Shown one piece after another: positions 22,901 to 36,400 of a stretch of 64,000 nt of DNA (positions are counted from its first letter, which is position 1; each line of letters starts with the position of its first letter). The notes beneath the pieces are model-generated. The model saw only the letters and a list, made by a program, of their open reading frames with translations. It ran no database searches and had not been told where the DNA came from. Source of the DNA: Toxoplasma gondii ME49. Its lineage: Eukaryota > Apicomplexa > Conoidasida > Eucoccidiorida > Sarcocystidae. Location: contig NC_031471.1 in the NCBI RefSeq assembly GCF_000006565.2, positions 806,001-870,000 on the forward strand, written 5' to 3'. Position numbers and translations under genes: made by a program.

Positions 22901-25900
22901 CGTGGTCCACCTGCGCTTCTTTCTCCGCATGTCTTTTGTGGCTGCGTCTTTCTCTCTGTTCACTGGCACACTTGTTCTTTGGTGTCTTCTTTCTTCTTCA
23001 AAAGTTCGTCAACTGTTACCTTCTGCTTGTGTCTCCCGCGGTTTCGCGTCCGCGCTGCATTTGCGCTCTCAGCCTTGTGCGATTGTCCTCTCCGTGATTG
23101 CCGTCGGAGCCTTCCACGCGACGTTCGCCGCTGCCTGCGCTATGGAGAGTCCGTTTGGGCGGCAAGCAAACGACTTGCCTCTTGTCGAGCTCCACCGCGA
23201 CTTCGTCAATCGCCTCAAGTCCATCGTCGACACTCACGTGAGAGTTGCATCGCGGTCGTTGAGCGACAGTGCTGTCCTCGGTGGTTCCGAAGTAACAGTC
23301 TAACGCTCACCTCAGCGGCGGCATCCATCCTCCCTCGCTGTCGATCCGGCGCTCAAGGGGCTGTTTGCTGTGCGATCAGACAGGGACACAGAGCGAAGTC
23401 TCTTCCGCAGGCTGCTCTTCTGCAGACAGTGACCGGAGCTCAGAGGCTTCCCCCGAGCGCGCTGGTGTTTTCTCACTGGTGTCTCGGTCACTTGTGCCTT
23501 GCTGTTTCCCACCCCCTACCTTTCGTTGCTTCTGCGCCTGGGCGTCCCTTGTTGCCTTCCTTGTTCTCTTGTTCTCTTGTTTTCTTGTTCTCTGCATCAG
23601 TCTTTGCTCGTGAATGCATTTTTTGCTTGCAACCTCTGCGGTCCATACTCGCTCCAACCACGCACCCGCCGCCCTGTCTTCCACCCCGCCCTTCGGAGAG
23701 AGGCTTCTGTTTTGACCGCTTGATCGTTTCTTGAGAGAGGTCGTTCGTAAGTTGGGCTCGCTCTTTCCACCGTGCGTTCTCGTCGGTTGGCGGCCTTTCT
23801 GAGGACCCGTCGCCTCGTTTTTGAGTGCACTGTGGAGAGCAGAATGCCGGTCGCAGATCTCTTCATCTCCCCAGCGCTTCTCTGGGTCTGCCTTGATAGG
23901 TTGCAGCTCGCCTGAACAACATGATCGTCAAAGTCGACGCCCGAGAAACGCAGGAATATGACATGTACGAGGAGGAGCGTCCGGATTCGCCGCTTGCAAA
24001 AATCCGCTTCAAGCTGAACTACCGCACCGGCGGGTCGCGCCTCGGGGCGCGCGCTCCTCAGCATCCACGTACGGTTCTTCAGTTTGGGTTCAGTTCGTTT
24101 TTAAAGAGTGTGTCTCAGTTCTCCCAGCCGGTCCACATCGCGGACGTCCGCGACGCGTGCTCGCGTTCGTCTGAAGTAGCTAGCTCGTTTCGGGGGTCGC
24201 TTTCTTTTCTTCCTCGGTTCGTCTGTCCCCTGGCTGCGGGAGCCTCCGGCTTCCACCGGCGTTGATGGCCTGACGCCTGCTCGAGCCTGCGACAGAGAGA
24301 GCGTACGCAGACGTCGCTGCATGTTCCTTCACACCTTTCGATGTGCTCCATGCGGTTCTTGATTCAGTTCTGTTGCCGTCTGGCGTTTTCGATTCGGCGA
24401 TGCAATCTCTCTTCTGTGTTTCCGTGGAGTGAGTGGTGCGGGCGCCTGGCCGTCTCGTTCGCTTTGTGTTGGAGTTCCTTCTTCTCGTTCGTCTTGGTCT
24501 CTGTTTACTTGTCATGTCGCTGTCTGCGTTCTGTCTCCTGTCCTTAGCCCACACACACATGAAAGGAAAGGCAGCGCATTTGCACCGTGCTGGGCGAGGA
24601 CACAAGGCTGAAGATCCTGACCTCGCTCCAGGACCGCTGTCGCGTTTCCAGCGCCTGCCGTTGTATCCGAAGATTCTTCGACGCGGGCGGCGAGGAACGG
24701 CGCCAAGCCACTCGACCAGCCACCGTCACGAGGCTCTCGACGATTGGGCGAAGGACTGGGATGACACCGAGAGCGACCTTTCTCAACGACCAGTGGCCAG
24801 CGAGGACCATGCGCGCGCGAGCGCCACGTCCGCAAACGGGAGCCTCTTCAGCGGGGTCGATATGGAGCCCAAGCCGGAGAGCCTCGAGGGCCTTCGGGTC
24901 TGCCGCGGCGGCGCGGGATCCAGAGCCGGCTCTGCGGTGTACCTCTGCCCTCCGGGGGAGCCTGGGGCGTCGCCAGGTGCCGAAGGCACTCGGTCCACCG
25001 CCGCCGCGGGGCTGGAGACCGACGGCGACGGCGAGAAGGATTTATTCAGCATTCCGTACCGCAGCGGAGACGGGGACGCCGGGCGGCTCTCCGTTGGGCC
25101 TGGGTCGGCGCCTGGCATGCCGGGGAGCACCGGTGGAGGCCAATCAGAGAGGCAGTCGGTTGAGACTCTGTGCCAACTCGGGACTCTATCGAGAGGCCTT
25201 TCGCGTCGTCTCGACGGTCGCAGTTCGACGCGCAGACAAAGCTTTTTCAAGTCCGTTGGAGACATCTTGCGGCTCGGCTCCAGATCCGGGAAAGACGTCT
25301 CTTTCGAGAGTCTCCAGGGGCCTCAGAAAGCCGAACTCTCCTCCAAGGGCGAGACGCCTGCGCGAGCCTCCGTCAGGTCGAGCCGGATCTTCCAGTTCGG
25401 AGACGGTGAGAGTTCACGGGGAGCGCTCAGAGTGGGAGACACAGAAAAACTGGGAGGCGGGGAGTTCACAGGGCTTTAAGGCGAGGGATTGCGAGTGTGC
25501 ATCGCTATCTATGAAGGGACAAGGCCTTTCTGTGGCGGCTCGAGAGGCGAGGAAGAGCTCAGGACCCTTCAGCCTGCCCCTGAGACTCTCTCTGGTGAAG
25601 CCGTCGTGTCGAGTCGAGAGTTTTGCATGGGTGGTCAAGGAGCTGCAAATGTCCTTTTCGCTTCAGACACCTTTGCCGCCTTTCACGCGTTTCAGCGAGA
25701 CGGCAGTGAAGCTTCGCGCCGCCATAGCGAAGCCGAGGGCGTTACGGTGCCTGCTTCGACAGTTCCGATCAACATCCATGTGGCGCCCGCGTCGACGCCA
25801 GAGACGCCGGTCGGTGCAGGCCAGTCGATTCGAAAAGGTTCGGACTCTGGAAGCGTCCGCGCGGGTGCCTCGGCGAGGGAGAAGGGTGCCGACGTCCGCG

Positions 25901-27611
25901 GGAAGGTCACTCCAAAAGGTATGTTTATGCTTCTGTTTTCTTCCAGAACTTCGTTCCCGGTGAGGATGCGCAATGGAGTGCATGCCGGCTCGCCTCGAGC
26001 CCCCACCGACAGTGTGTTCTCTCTGTCGAGCAGACACAGAAGCGTTTCTCTGTGGTATCGCAAAACGAGGCTGTTCCTTGGACGAGACGAGATGCTCTTC
26101 CGGAGAAGACGCTCGCTTAGGCAAAACGCAGGTCGAATCGAGACGGGAAGGAGATATCTGTAGACAGAAGGAACGGAATCGCAGCCGCCTTTGCACTGGA
26201 ATTTTGCACATACGTCGAGGGCGGCTGTCGGGCCTACGGGTATTTTTGAAGGCTAACAAGGCTTCGCACGCAGTCACGCAGTTGACGACCGAACTTGCTA
26301 CGTTCGCTTCCATGGTTTGCCTCGAGAACAGTGGAGAGTCTCTCGGTTCACGCAGAAATGTCCTCGATGATCGTGGCAGAAGTCTGAAGAAAGATCTGCT
26401 TCCGAGTAAACCGCAATGTGGGGAGTCAATCGACACGGGGAACGAATCGTAGACAGAGCATGAACCTGTGGTGTCCAGTCTGGGGGTTTGCGTTCCACGG
26501 CTTTTCTCGGTCGTTCTTCTGCCACACACAACATGCGTGGAGTTCTTGCGGAGGGGCTGCGAGGTTCTTCGCGTATACAGGTGACAGCCGTGGTAACAGA
26601 GGCAGGCGAACAACCTGTTGCGGGTGGCTGGTGGGGCGCGAGGGACTGTCTCCTTTTTCGTGTGTCTCCGCACAGGCTCAGGAGGCCAGGAAGACCTTCG
26701 AGGCCGAACCGTGTTCGTCTTCGACCCAGCAACTTCTCCCGCCGCAATGATGGAAGAAGAAGCTGCTCGTGAACTGGCTGCAGCTACAGAGGAGCCTGCA
26801 TGCCCTCCTGTCGACGACGGTGAGTGTGGCGGGAGGAGGACGACTAAAGAACCTTGGAGGGATTTCGAGTGGAGTCGCCAAGTGTTTTGAATGGAGAAGC
26901 CTTCCTGTGACTCGAGCGCGCCAACCCTTCTCGAGTGCTCGTGAACTCAGGAAAGCTCCTTCTCCGTTTGTTTGGTTGAACACGAGGGAGCAGGTTGGTG
27001 TTTGCACTGCAACCTTGGGGTCCCTCTCGGTGTCTCAGGTCCTAAACTGTCTCCGTTTATTCGACTTGAGGGGTTCTGCCAGATCTGGAACATTTCGGTG
27101 GTTGTCGGCAACGGAGCTCAACGCAGTCTCTCGCCGAGACTCCGCGCCATGGCTGCTGCCGAAATGTCTCATGACTTGCGCATTTTCTTTGTCGGCGGCG
27201 GCATGGACTGGCCGCTCTGTTGCCCCGATCTGCATTTGCACATACGCCGTTCTGTATTTGAGAGACAAACTCCACAGTGGGGAGGACTATAGGAAGACAG
27301 AGTCTCTACATGCGTTGGAGGCGAGTGACGCATTTGCCAACGCCGCTTCTGGAGTCACCAAGCACATCGCCAGCCGCTTTCTCCTCTTGAAGGTTTTCAC
27401 GTGTATTAGTGGCGTGGAAGACAGGAACTGGTTTTCTGAAAGCGGCGACACTGTCCGGAGATTGCTGTGCCTGTTTGTCGTTTTTGCAGGTTCCGCCAGC
27501 GACGAAGCAAGGTCGCGGAACGACGCGTTGGTACCTGGCCCTGTTGAAGCGACTTGGTACGCTGCATCATTGCATGCGTTTGCTTCCCTAGTTACATCTC
27601 GCGCGCTGTAG
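19986..27611 (+). CDS. Bestrophin-family (RFP-TM/UPF0187) anion channel with long C-terminal tail
   Basis: Predicted chloride/anion channel of a cellular membrane. Exons: 19986-20252, 21024-21218, 21547-21592, 21682-21849, 22477-22613, 23073-23237, 23900-24068, 24548-25405, 25667-25918, 26676-26819, 27490-27611; the model closes at 840 residues. The family signature is clear: VPRALIAGLLTWAL and a helix through FHTNQAYQRFWEAR in exon 1, TPFPFPYVQLVQLMDWF in exon 5, then an exon 6 helix ending in ESPFGRQANDLPLVEL and a helix with NRLKSIVD. Four hydrophobic segments are visible. The bestrophin core ends near residue 327. About 510 residues follow that are Ser/Gly/Arg-rich with many possible phosphosites and no domain I can name. 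The start ATG sits in GACAAAATG, matching the Toxoplasma-type initiation context. Exon 2 uses a GTGCTC donor and exon 3 is 46 bases; both were set by phase and are less certain. Pore function is inferred from family. Confidence 0.84.
22213..22413. repeat. Pair of TA microsatellites in bestrophin intron 4
   Basis: TA tracts at 22213-22235 and 22388-22413 flank an AT-rich stretch inside the intron upstream of the exon carrying the TPFPFPYVQL motif. Confidence 0.9.
23553..23600. repeat. Short TTGTTCTCT-type tandem repeat in bestrophin intron 6
   Basis: Four to five imperfect copies of a 9-10 base pyrimidine-rich unit, in the intron between the last transmembrane exon and the first cytosolic exon. 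Confidence 0.7.
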
Positions 27612-30600
27612 TGTAAAACAATGACTGTCATTTTGCGGCGAATTTGTCGTTTTCTAAATGCATACTCCTTCACCCTCTTGATATCTACGTCATAAACGTA
27701 GCGGCCGTACCGTGATGGGCAAGCGCCCAACGGTGGCTGCGATGAGGACGCAGAAAGACGTCCGTTTCTTTCTTCGAACTCAAACGTGCTATTTCTTTCT
27801 TTGCGAGAGTTGCCCGTCCGCCGTTGAACAGAGATCGACTGCATTCAGTTGCAGCCTCCGCCTAGAGTTGTGACTCTCTTTTTCGGGTGTAATGCGATAT
27901 TTGAAATAACTACCTCGTTTGTCTAATTCGCTTGCGTCGTTGTTTCCATGCAGCGCTGTCATGGCTCTGCCCGCGCTGCGGCCTCTCGAGATTCATAGTT
28001 TAACGAGGGGCGAGTCTCGTGGATGCGACCGTCTTGGTTTTTCGTCTCGTTTTTTCCGTTGCCAGACGTGTGCCATTTTTCGATGGACTATCCGACGGTT
28101 CGTTCTTTTTCCTCAGGACAACGAAGGAAGATCGGATAGCTCATGTCGAGACGTCTCTCGCTGACGTAAGCCATTTGTTTCAAAAGCGACATGCTGTCTT
28201 ATGGTTTTTTGCCGAACCTCCCTTTGTGGGGTATCGCCTTTCTCAGTGAAGGATGCTCAGGTCGCCTCGGAAACCAGCGTTAAAAAACCACGAATCGATT
28301 GCACGAGCCGTTTACTTTTGAATTGTAGGTGTACATGTGAGAATCGATTGCTTGTGTCCTTTGTGTTTGTTCTCAGTCGTCACTCTCCCGACGAGCGACG
28401 TTCATTAGCATCGAGGAGCCTCTGCCGGTGTCAGCAGTTCGCCGGATTGGGGGCACCACACACACATTGTCGCCGGGAGAACTCGCTGCGAAAGTGGCGA
28501 AGAACTTCCGAGAGAAGGATGTTGACAAGGAATAGACTGCGGTGCAAATACGGGCAAGAAACAGACCACTACGAGGCAGAAACAACCAAGTGGTGATTCG
28601 AGCGATTTGCACACTGTACATCCTTCATGGAAAACACGGCTTGAACGTCCTGACACACTGACAGTCCATGTCACACGGACGCTCACGCAGAAAAAGTTTC
28701 GCACATAGTTTTATCTCCACGGTGCGGAGGGACTGGGTGCTTCCGCATATTTGCCTCTAGTTAACATTTCAAACGCGTTGCTCGGCGACACGCAAGCCAG
28801 GACACCTGCGATCCAGGTTAGGGGTTCGGTTTGTCTGCGTGTAAGGGAAGACTTCATGATTGGCTGCTTTGGTTTTACACGAGGCAAAAGCTCTTTCGGC
28901 CATGCATATTGGAAATATGCTGGCTTGTCTGTGTTTTGTGACAGTCGCGTCTCGAAGTTATCTTAGTTTCCCGACCGTGAGTACGCGACACGGTACAGGG
29001 TAACGGGAGTGTGTGTAGCTAGGCATGATTTAATGATACACACTGAGCTGGTTTAAGCGGGGTCACACCTGTGTTGCCATAGGACCACAGCAGTTTTTCT
29101 CACATTGAAACACAATCACCACGAGGAAACCTCATGTGTCGCTCTTTCACCCCGCGCTTTGGGGTGGGAAAACCTACAGGCGGTCACCTGTTTGTGGAGG
29201 TACGCTGAAGCATGCTACTGCACAGAATACCTGGGCTAAAAAAAAGTCGGTGACGACTATCGCGGGTGATCAGACCGTACCTTCGCGGAAGTTGGAAAAT
29301 CTGTGACAACGGCGAGGCTGCAGGTCGACCTTGTCGATAATTGGTTTTTATGGGCGGTCGCTGTCAGGGACGCAAACTCTGAGTATGACTTCCTGAGAAT
29401 CTGTGAAAATTGGTTTTTCTGTGGGATATTGTCGATCGGAAAATGCATTATAGATGTACGTATAAATATGTATAGAGAGACCGGCAACGCATGCAAGTGA
29501 CGTAACTTCTAGATGTCTGTGCTTATTAGGGTGTTTTGTGTGGCTTTCTCGTCGTGGTGTCAGGTAGACCTTGGAGCCAGCGGGGATTTCTCACATGTTG
29601 CGGCTATCGTGAATTGTCAAGACGTGTTGTTCAGTCTAAACATGTAGCTCCTCTTTCTGAGTTAGAACTCGTGTATACCAAGACATGTCAAGTCTAAATG
29701 GTTTCGGTTATTTCATGACGCCGGTACTGTTGTCAATGTAGCGATGTCGTGTGGTCCTGAGAGGGAACTTCGTCCTGCGAACAGTCTCGTGTGCTCTTTT
29801 TTGTGTCACCTTGGTGGACTGAATTCTTCTACGTCTGCCCGTAACGTCAGCGACAGGAATGACCTCTGGATCGAAGTGATAATGGTTGCCTTTGCGTGGC
29901 TGGTCTAACGCGGTACTTCCGCACACACTCTTGTAGCGTGCTGAGAGTAACTGCGTCTCGCCGGTTTTCAGAGTAGACAGAACCGCTGCGAGTGCGCTAA
30001 TTGTTTCTGGGTCAATGGGGGGGAAACTCGGACCAGGCAACCACCGAAAAGCGAGGAACTGTTCCATGCGCTAGACAGAGATCTTTATCTCTGTTTGCGG
30101 CGATATGCCGCCGTCAAGCCCGACACTGCTCCTCAGTGGCTACATCACGGAGGTCCGTTTTGCCAGCGGCAGGACGCCCACTTAGGTTTTTCCGCCCCAC
30201 AGAGACACGACACTGCTTGTCACGCAGCTGACAGCATTGCACCCTTTCACGTGATTCCAAAGCCTCTGTCAACACCCTGTACCGCCGAGAGACTTCGCTA
30301 CAAACCGAAGAAATGTGTTAGCTGCCCACACCACACCTAAAAGGAAACTGTACTTCCAGGCACCTTCCTCTCCCAGCTCTTCCCGTTTGGATGAATGCAT
30401 GTCGTGGATGGCGGGCGCCCTAGTTCGTCAAATGTGATGGCGTTGACTATCGTCGAACTTGCACTGTACACTTTCGAGGATTCGAGACACTCGACTCCGA
30501 CTCGTGGCAACACACAGATACACTGTGCCCCGCACTCCACCTTGGTGTCTAAGATTAGACGGTTCAAGGACGAATACGGAACATAACCATGAATCCGTAC

Positions 30601-33484
30601 ACTGACTAAATTACGTCCAGCCTAGAAGTCCGATGCTTGTGTGTAGAGTGTCAAACGGCAAGTCTGCCCGGTACCCTCCGAAAGTTCCTCTTTGGAAAAG
30701 GTATATCTGTGGCACCTGCCACTCAACAGCAGATCGAAAAACAAACGCTACGAGTTGGACCATAATGCTCAGGGTCTACATTCATAAACACTGCGCCTAG
30801 GTAAAGCCCCAAACCTACGAAATGACTTTTCGTTCTGTTTACAACTCAGCTCGCACACCGCAGCCCACTCGTGTCTTCGTTGACACTGTCGCGTAAAAGA
30901 GATTAAAATGCGGTGTAAAGCGTGGAGGAACCATGGGCGAAAAGCCACTCGCAAGCTGTGGCTGAAGGCGATTTTTGCTCTGGAACGAAACACCCCTTTT
31001 TACAGTCAACAAATGCTGCACCCGGTGTCTTGGTTGAGAAGCATCCAGGGCTGGGTTCCACTGTCGCCTGCAGGGCAACAGAACGCGGTTTTGTCATTTT
31101 CAAGGATAGATCCCTCTCCTCCTCCTTTCCATTGTATTTTATTCTCGCTGTACGCATAATACATACCACAGAACCGCAAAACCGCTGCGTCGGCTGCATA
31201 GGGAGGGGCAAAGGCGTCGTTGCACTCGCGCTCTGCATGCAGCTGGTCGTTGGCAGCCGATTGATTTCATCGGATGGAACTAAACGTGGAAGCGCTGCTT
31301 GACATGAAGCTGCCTCTCTCTCGTCCCCCTGCAAACGATTCCTCTGTGCCCTCTGTCTTCTTCATTGATTTGACTTTCCCCCAGCTCTGCAGAATGTCCA
31401 CATTTTACCACCGTGTCAGCTGCCTCCAAGGTCGACCGTGTTTGTGTCGCCGAAAGTGAAAACAGTCCACCTCTCGGTGATTCTAGCCGTCAGTTCTCTT
31501 TTCTCCGGGGGAAACGTTCACCTTTCTCTCTGACTTTCTGTCTGTCCTCGCTGACTGGGGGTCTTTACTTCGGCATGGACGTTTGCCAGGTCCCTCGCTC
31601 GACTTCTCCGCCGCTTGTTCCACAGTTTCGTTGCTCTCTTGGTGTGCAGAACTCCTTTTCAAACGAAAGTCCTGTGTAGAGCCGTAGGATCGCCGTTTTC
31701 CGCCTCCCAGAGTGTCCCGATACGCTGCGTCTGCCTCCCTTGTCGGCTGTGCGCTCCTCGCCTGTGCAGCGCTTCAGAGGGAACGCCTGAACGCGCTTTT
31801 CGCGAAGTCCGGTTCTTTGTCACTGACCAATGAGCTTTGGTTTCCACGCACAATGTCCAGTAAAGAAACAGGCGAGCTGGGTCCGGAAAACAGCCTTGTT
31901 AAGAGGTGAAACTTGCTCCGGGGCAGCATGGATGCGTCTGCCACTCGGTTCGTGTGCTTTCTTTCGTCCGTTCTTGACAATCGACACTCCCTTGGCCCTT
32001 CACTCTTTCGCAGCTGACCCAACGAACATATCGGCATCGTAACAACGCGCTCGCCCCTCATTCTCCGTTTGTCTCATTTGGATTTTTCTACGTCTTTCCA
32101 TCCACGCGTCAGACTCCCCGTCTGTTGTAGTGGCGTCACGGCTGGTGGTATACGGCAACCAAGCAAACCGTAGTAGAAGCCTAGGAAACAGGTGCATTCG
32201 CGCGTTCTCCTTCCTCGCCATCTCTGTGGGAGATGCAGCACTGAAGCGGCAGAGGCCTTCGAGGCGTCTCGGTCTTGAGAGCCTCTTGGCCGTTCAGACT
32301 GCGACGAAACCGCTCTTGCGCGTTTCTCCTTTCCCCCGAGATTTGCTCTGTTTCCGCACACAGTGAACTGAACGGCCGAGGGAGGCGGCCTGCAAGACGA
32401 CAGCAGATCTTGGATCGACACTGAGGAGGACAAAGGCGATTTCGGGGGAGTGAAACGGGGCCCCTCGAGGCTCCAGAGAAGAGAGACAGAGAGGAGGAGA
32501 AGATCCACGATTTCCGGTGGCTTTTCCGTTCATCCAGAGGAAGAGAAACGGACGGAGCTGGAGCCTGACGAGGAAGAGAAGAAAGACAAGTGTACTCGAT
32601 GCTGGAGGAACAGAGTGAGTGAGTGAGCACTCCGCGCCTGTCAACCGGGTGCTTCTGACGCGACAAGGATGCCTGGGTCTCTGACAGTAACCCAGTCCAC
32701 GAGTTTCGTCGCTGAGTCGAATGCCTGGAAAGAGCTGCGGTTTCCGACTTCGCTCGACGGGCACCGAGGAGACTCTCTGTTCTCCCATTTTCGTTACGCC
32801 CTGAGCGAGAACTGTCGCATGTCTGTCTGACCGCGTAGACGGTTCACTCGCCTCCCAGACACTGGACAGCTCGTCCACATCCCGCTCCTTGAGCTGCTCT
32901 CTCTGGAGAGCGAAAGTGAATCCGCGAGAATCCGAGAATCGCTTCTTCCTTCGCCGCATGTAGAGGCGTTCGTTTCCACTCTTCCCCTCCTTCCCACCTG
33001 GCGCCACGGTTCACAGACAGCGTTTCGTAAGCCAGAGGGCCGGAAGCGACTGCCGTCTGTACACCGCACATTACCGAAACGGAACGGCTGTCTTTCGCCA
33101 TGCGCGTTGTGGGCATCTGTTGAAGCAGTAGGCGCCCCGTCTGGTGTTCCTCCCGGTGAAGACCAGGTTTTTGTGAAGCTTCTTCTTCGACTCGCCCGGC
33201 GGCTCCGACAGCTTGTGGGCTACAGAGTCTCACGCGTATCCTTTGGCGGATGCGCCTGAAGCTCCGGTTCTTCAACAGGGCCGTACGAGAACGTTGGTCT
33301 GCCGCCTCTGTATCTGCTTAACGGGTACGGCGTTTACTCACTCTTGTCCCCGTCCTCTGTAGGGCTGGTTCCCTTCCGAACTCTCCTCCCTTCGTTCTTG
33401 TCCTTTATTTCTTCCCATTTAGCTGCCTCGCTTGTCTCCAATTATGCATACGCTGGATTAACCGCTCATAAGGACAGGCCCACG
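27612..33484. other. Long spacer upstream of the GCN2-like gene; no supported gene
   Basis: This is the second-largest unexplained stretch of the window (5.9 kb). Open frames on both strands are short. The only ATG-initiated one with somewhat protein-like composition is on the minus strand at 30067-29708 (119 codons), which has no recognisable motif and no flanking exons I can join. The right end, from about 32000, is GC-richer and probably belongs to the promoter and leader of the GCN2-like gene. No repeat of note was seen. Confidence 0.4.
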
Positions 33485-36400
33485 ATGCGGATTGGCACAG
33501 AGACGCCCCGGGGGGGAACGCGAGCTGCGAGCGAAGAGGACGGAGACGATGGATCTTGGACACTGGTGGCGTCGAAACGACGCAGGCCTCCTCCTCGCAC
33601 CCCTCCGGGCCTGGCGTCAGCTTCGCAGGCTCGCTCGGCGCGGGGACGCGCCGCGGCGTCTCTCTCCAACCGCGCCCGTAGGAGTCTTTCGCAGCGCTCG
33701 CGTCGCCCTCGGCAGGAGGCGCGTCCGCACGGTTCACCGCCGTGTGCCTTGAGTGCTTCGGCGGCTGCGGGATCCGCAGAGACAGTTGGAGCGAGTGGGG
33801 AGGACGAGGACGCAGGCCTTCGAGGGGGCGCGCAGGAGCAGGGGACAGCGCGAGACCTGCGAGAGCAGTGGCCAGAGTTGGCCGCTGCTGCCCAAGCAGG
33901 CTGGGGCGAGAGCGCCCCCCCGCGCGCGACCTCCAGTTGGGCGACAGTCGCGGCAGGAAGCTGCGGGTCCGCGCGGGCGCCTCTGGGGCAGGCTCTGCGA
34001 CCGTGTCTCTCGACGCCCACAGGCCGCGAGGCCCCCCCAGCGAACGTCCCGGGGCAGGCGCCCTGCGGTGTGGCGGAGCCGCGGAGGCCGGGGGCGAAGG
34101 CCAGTGCGCCGTCAGGGAGTTCGCGGCGCCAGGAGATGCCACGGGAGGTTCCAACGCGACCGCAAACCGCGCGAGGGCCTGCAGAGGCCGCGACGGCCAG
34201 TGGTTTGGTCCTGGGGCGGAGTCCGAAAGGTCCGCGCGGAGGCGAAACAGAGGGGAGACGGAGGAGCTTGGGCGAGGAGAGGAGAGAGTCGGATGGGAAG
34301 GCTGAAGGGAAAGGATCGCGGAAGCCTCAACTCGACAGAGCTGGCGGCAAGACCCAGCACCGGGGATCTCCTGAGGAGGGGCGAGAGAAGGCAGGGGGCC
34401 TCGTGGAGACGAACGGCGAAGCTGCAGAAGCAAAGCGAGGCCCCTCGAAGAAGGAGCACCCTGACAAGGTTGCGGAAGAGGCCAGGATGCAGGAAGAAAG
34501 CAAGGGAACACAAGGCGGGAAGCAAGACAGACAACCTGGAAGAAAACTCTCTGGCGAGAAGAAACGAGTCGAGACCTCCCACACAGAACCGGCGGGGGCT
34601 GCGGGCCTCCCGTCGACGGCTGGGATACGCCAAAAAGCTCCTTCCGGTCACCGGACATCCGCTGACGAGGCCCTCAAACCCCGCCGCGCTGTTTCATCTT
34701 CGGCGCTGGCGTCTCCTTTGAGCTCCATGTCCCCTACAGGTCCGGCAGCACAGTCTCCTTTGCCGGCTTCTAGCAGAGGCACGACAAGCGCGAAGCCGCC
34801 CGTGGGGGCCCCCATGTCTGTCTCTGCGCCTCGGCCGAAGCTCGTGAGCGACAAAGACCTTCGAGCGACCTTGGAAGACACCGAGAAAGCCGTGAGCGCA
34901 TCTACACCCCGTGGCGCAGGGGGCGCGGGGCCGGAGCGCGAGACAGACGCTGCGTGCCGCGCGAGTGCTGCCTGCGGAGAGGCTGAAAAGGTTTCGTCTG
35001 ACGAGCAAAGAGACGGAGCGAAGGCGCTCGGGAAGGGCGGGAAGAAGGCCGAAGTGAAGACGAATGCGCGTGGAAAAGAAGCAAAGACAGCAGACGGGGG
35101 CGAGGCGGAGGGCTCTGGAAAGACCCAGGAAAAGAGAGAGAGATCTGCACTGAGGCCGACAGAAAGGCCTGGCAAAGTGCCGGAGACCCAAGGAGAGGAA
35201 GGCGAGCGGGGGACTCTGAGCGGAGGCCGAGAAGAAGAAGGAGAAGCACTTGCATCTTTTACAGAAGAGGAAAAAAAGAATCAGTCTCAAGAACCTTCCG
35301 CCGCGGGGCTGCGCTTCCTGTGCCAGTGCGAACAGGGCGACAGCGCTACCGAGGAGCAAGAGGAAGATGAAGTTCGAGCCATGGATGCCATGTACACCCC
35401 GGTGAAGATTCTGCAACCTGGGTACGTTTCCGGCGTTCGTTTTCTCCCCTTTCATTTGCTGAATCTCTCGGCAGACGTTGTCATGTCGACCCAGGCCGGA
35501 ACGCTCGCTGCGATGTGTGTAACAAGCATCAGAGGGAGCGTGGACTCCCGCATGCAGCCATGGGCGCTGGAACTCTGTTCCGGAGAGACTTTTTGGAAAT
35601 CTGAAGGCCAGTAGCCTTCTGCGAACTCCCGGGTCGCGCCATGCCGTCCTTGCTTGAAAAAACAATCAGACGTCAACCGTTCAAAACTGATTCGCTCGGA
35701 CGGCAAATCGCTGTCCGTCCACTTGGCTCCTGGCTGCGATTAATTTAACTCGCACGCTTGAATTCCATGCCGCTTGTGTCTCTGCTGCTTTGGGGTCGCC
35801 TGGGGACCCCGGACAGCTCTGCCCCTGTTCTCTTGTTCCACCGAAAGAGAGTTCTCATCCCGCGACTGTTCTCTTTTTTGGACGAAGGACCCTGTTGGCT
35901 TGCATGCGTCTCCTCGCTCTTTCCCTCTCACGCGTTTCGTTTTTTCTTGCGTGTCTCGCAGGTTTCTCTCCGCGACCTTTCTCGCTGAGCTCCACGACCC
36001 TCTGCTGGACTTCTGTCCGCCGTCGCCTCACGCGCCGGCGCTCCCGGACCGCGACAGGGGGAGCGCGGAGCCAGCGGGGTCGACGGACGACCTACTGCTT
36101 GCCCTGCCAGCGGACTTCCTCTCTGGAAAGAACCAGTCTGTGTCGCCTGTGTTGACGCGGCGGCTCTCACGCGCTGGCGTCGCGGATCAGGGCGCGCCGC
36201 ACCCGAAGGCGGAGACTCCAGAGGTTTTTAATCTGCGAGCCTGCCCGTGGCTGCTCAGACTCAGTGTGTCTGGGTGCGGCTTCTGCGCCCTTTCTGGGGA
36301 AGAGAGCGAGGAAGAAGAGACAGAGGAGAACGACGCGAAAGGCGAGAAGGAGTCCCGAAACTGCGCGTCGCCTTCACGCTCGTCTCCAGAGCTCTCGCAG

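Noticed and set aside
24587..25963. 458-codon plus-strand ORF overlapping bestrophin tail exons
   Set aside because: Arg-rich shadow frame. The other frame joins the channel core through consistent splice phases at 24068/24548 and 25405/25667.
32294..33007. 237-codon minus-strand ORF
   Set aside because: Begins at a non-ATG codon, has no motif, and lies where the GCN2-like leader is expected.
33405..34658. 417-codon minus-strand ORF opposite GCN2-like exon 1
   Set aside because: Antisense shadow of GC-rich low-complexity coding sequence. The same applies to the 323-codon frame at 34694-35665.
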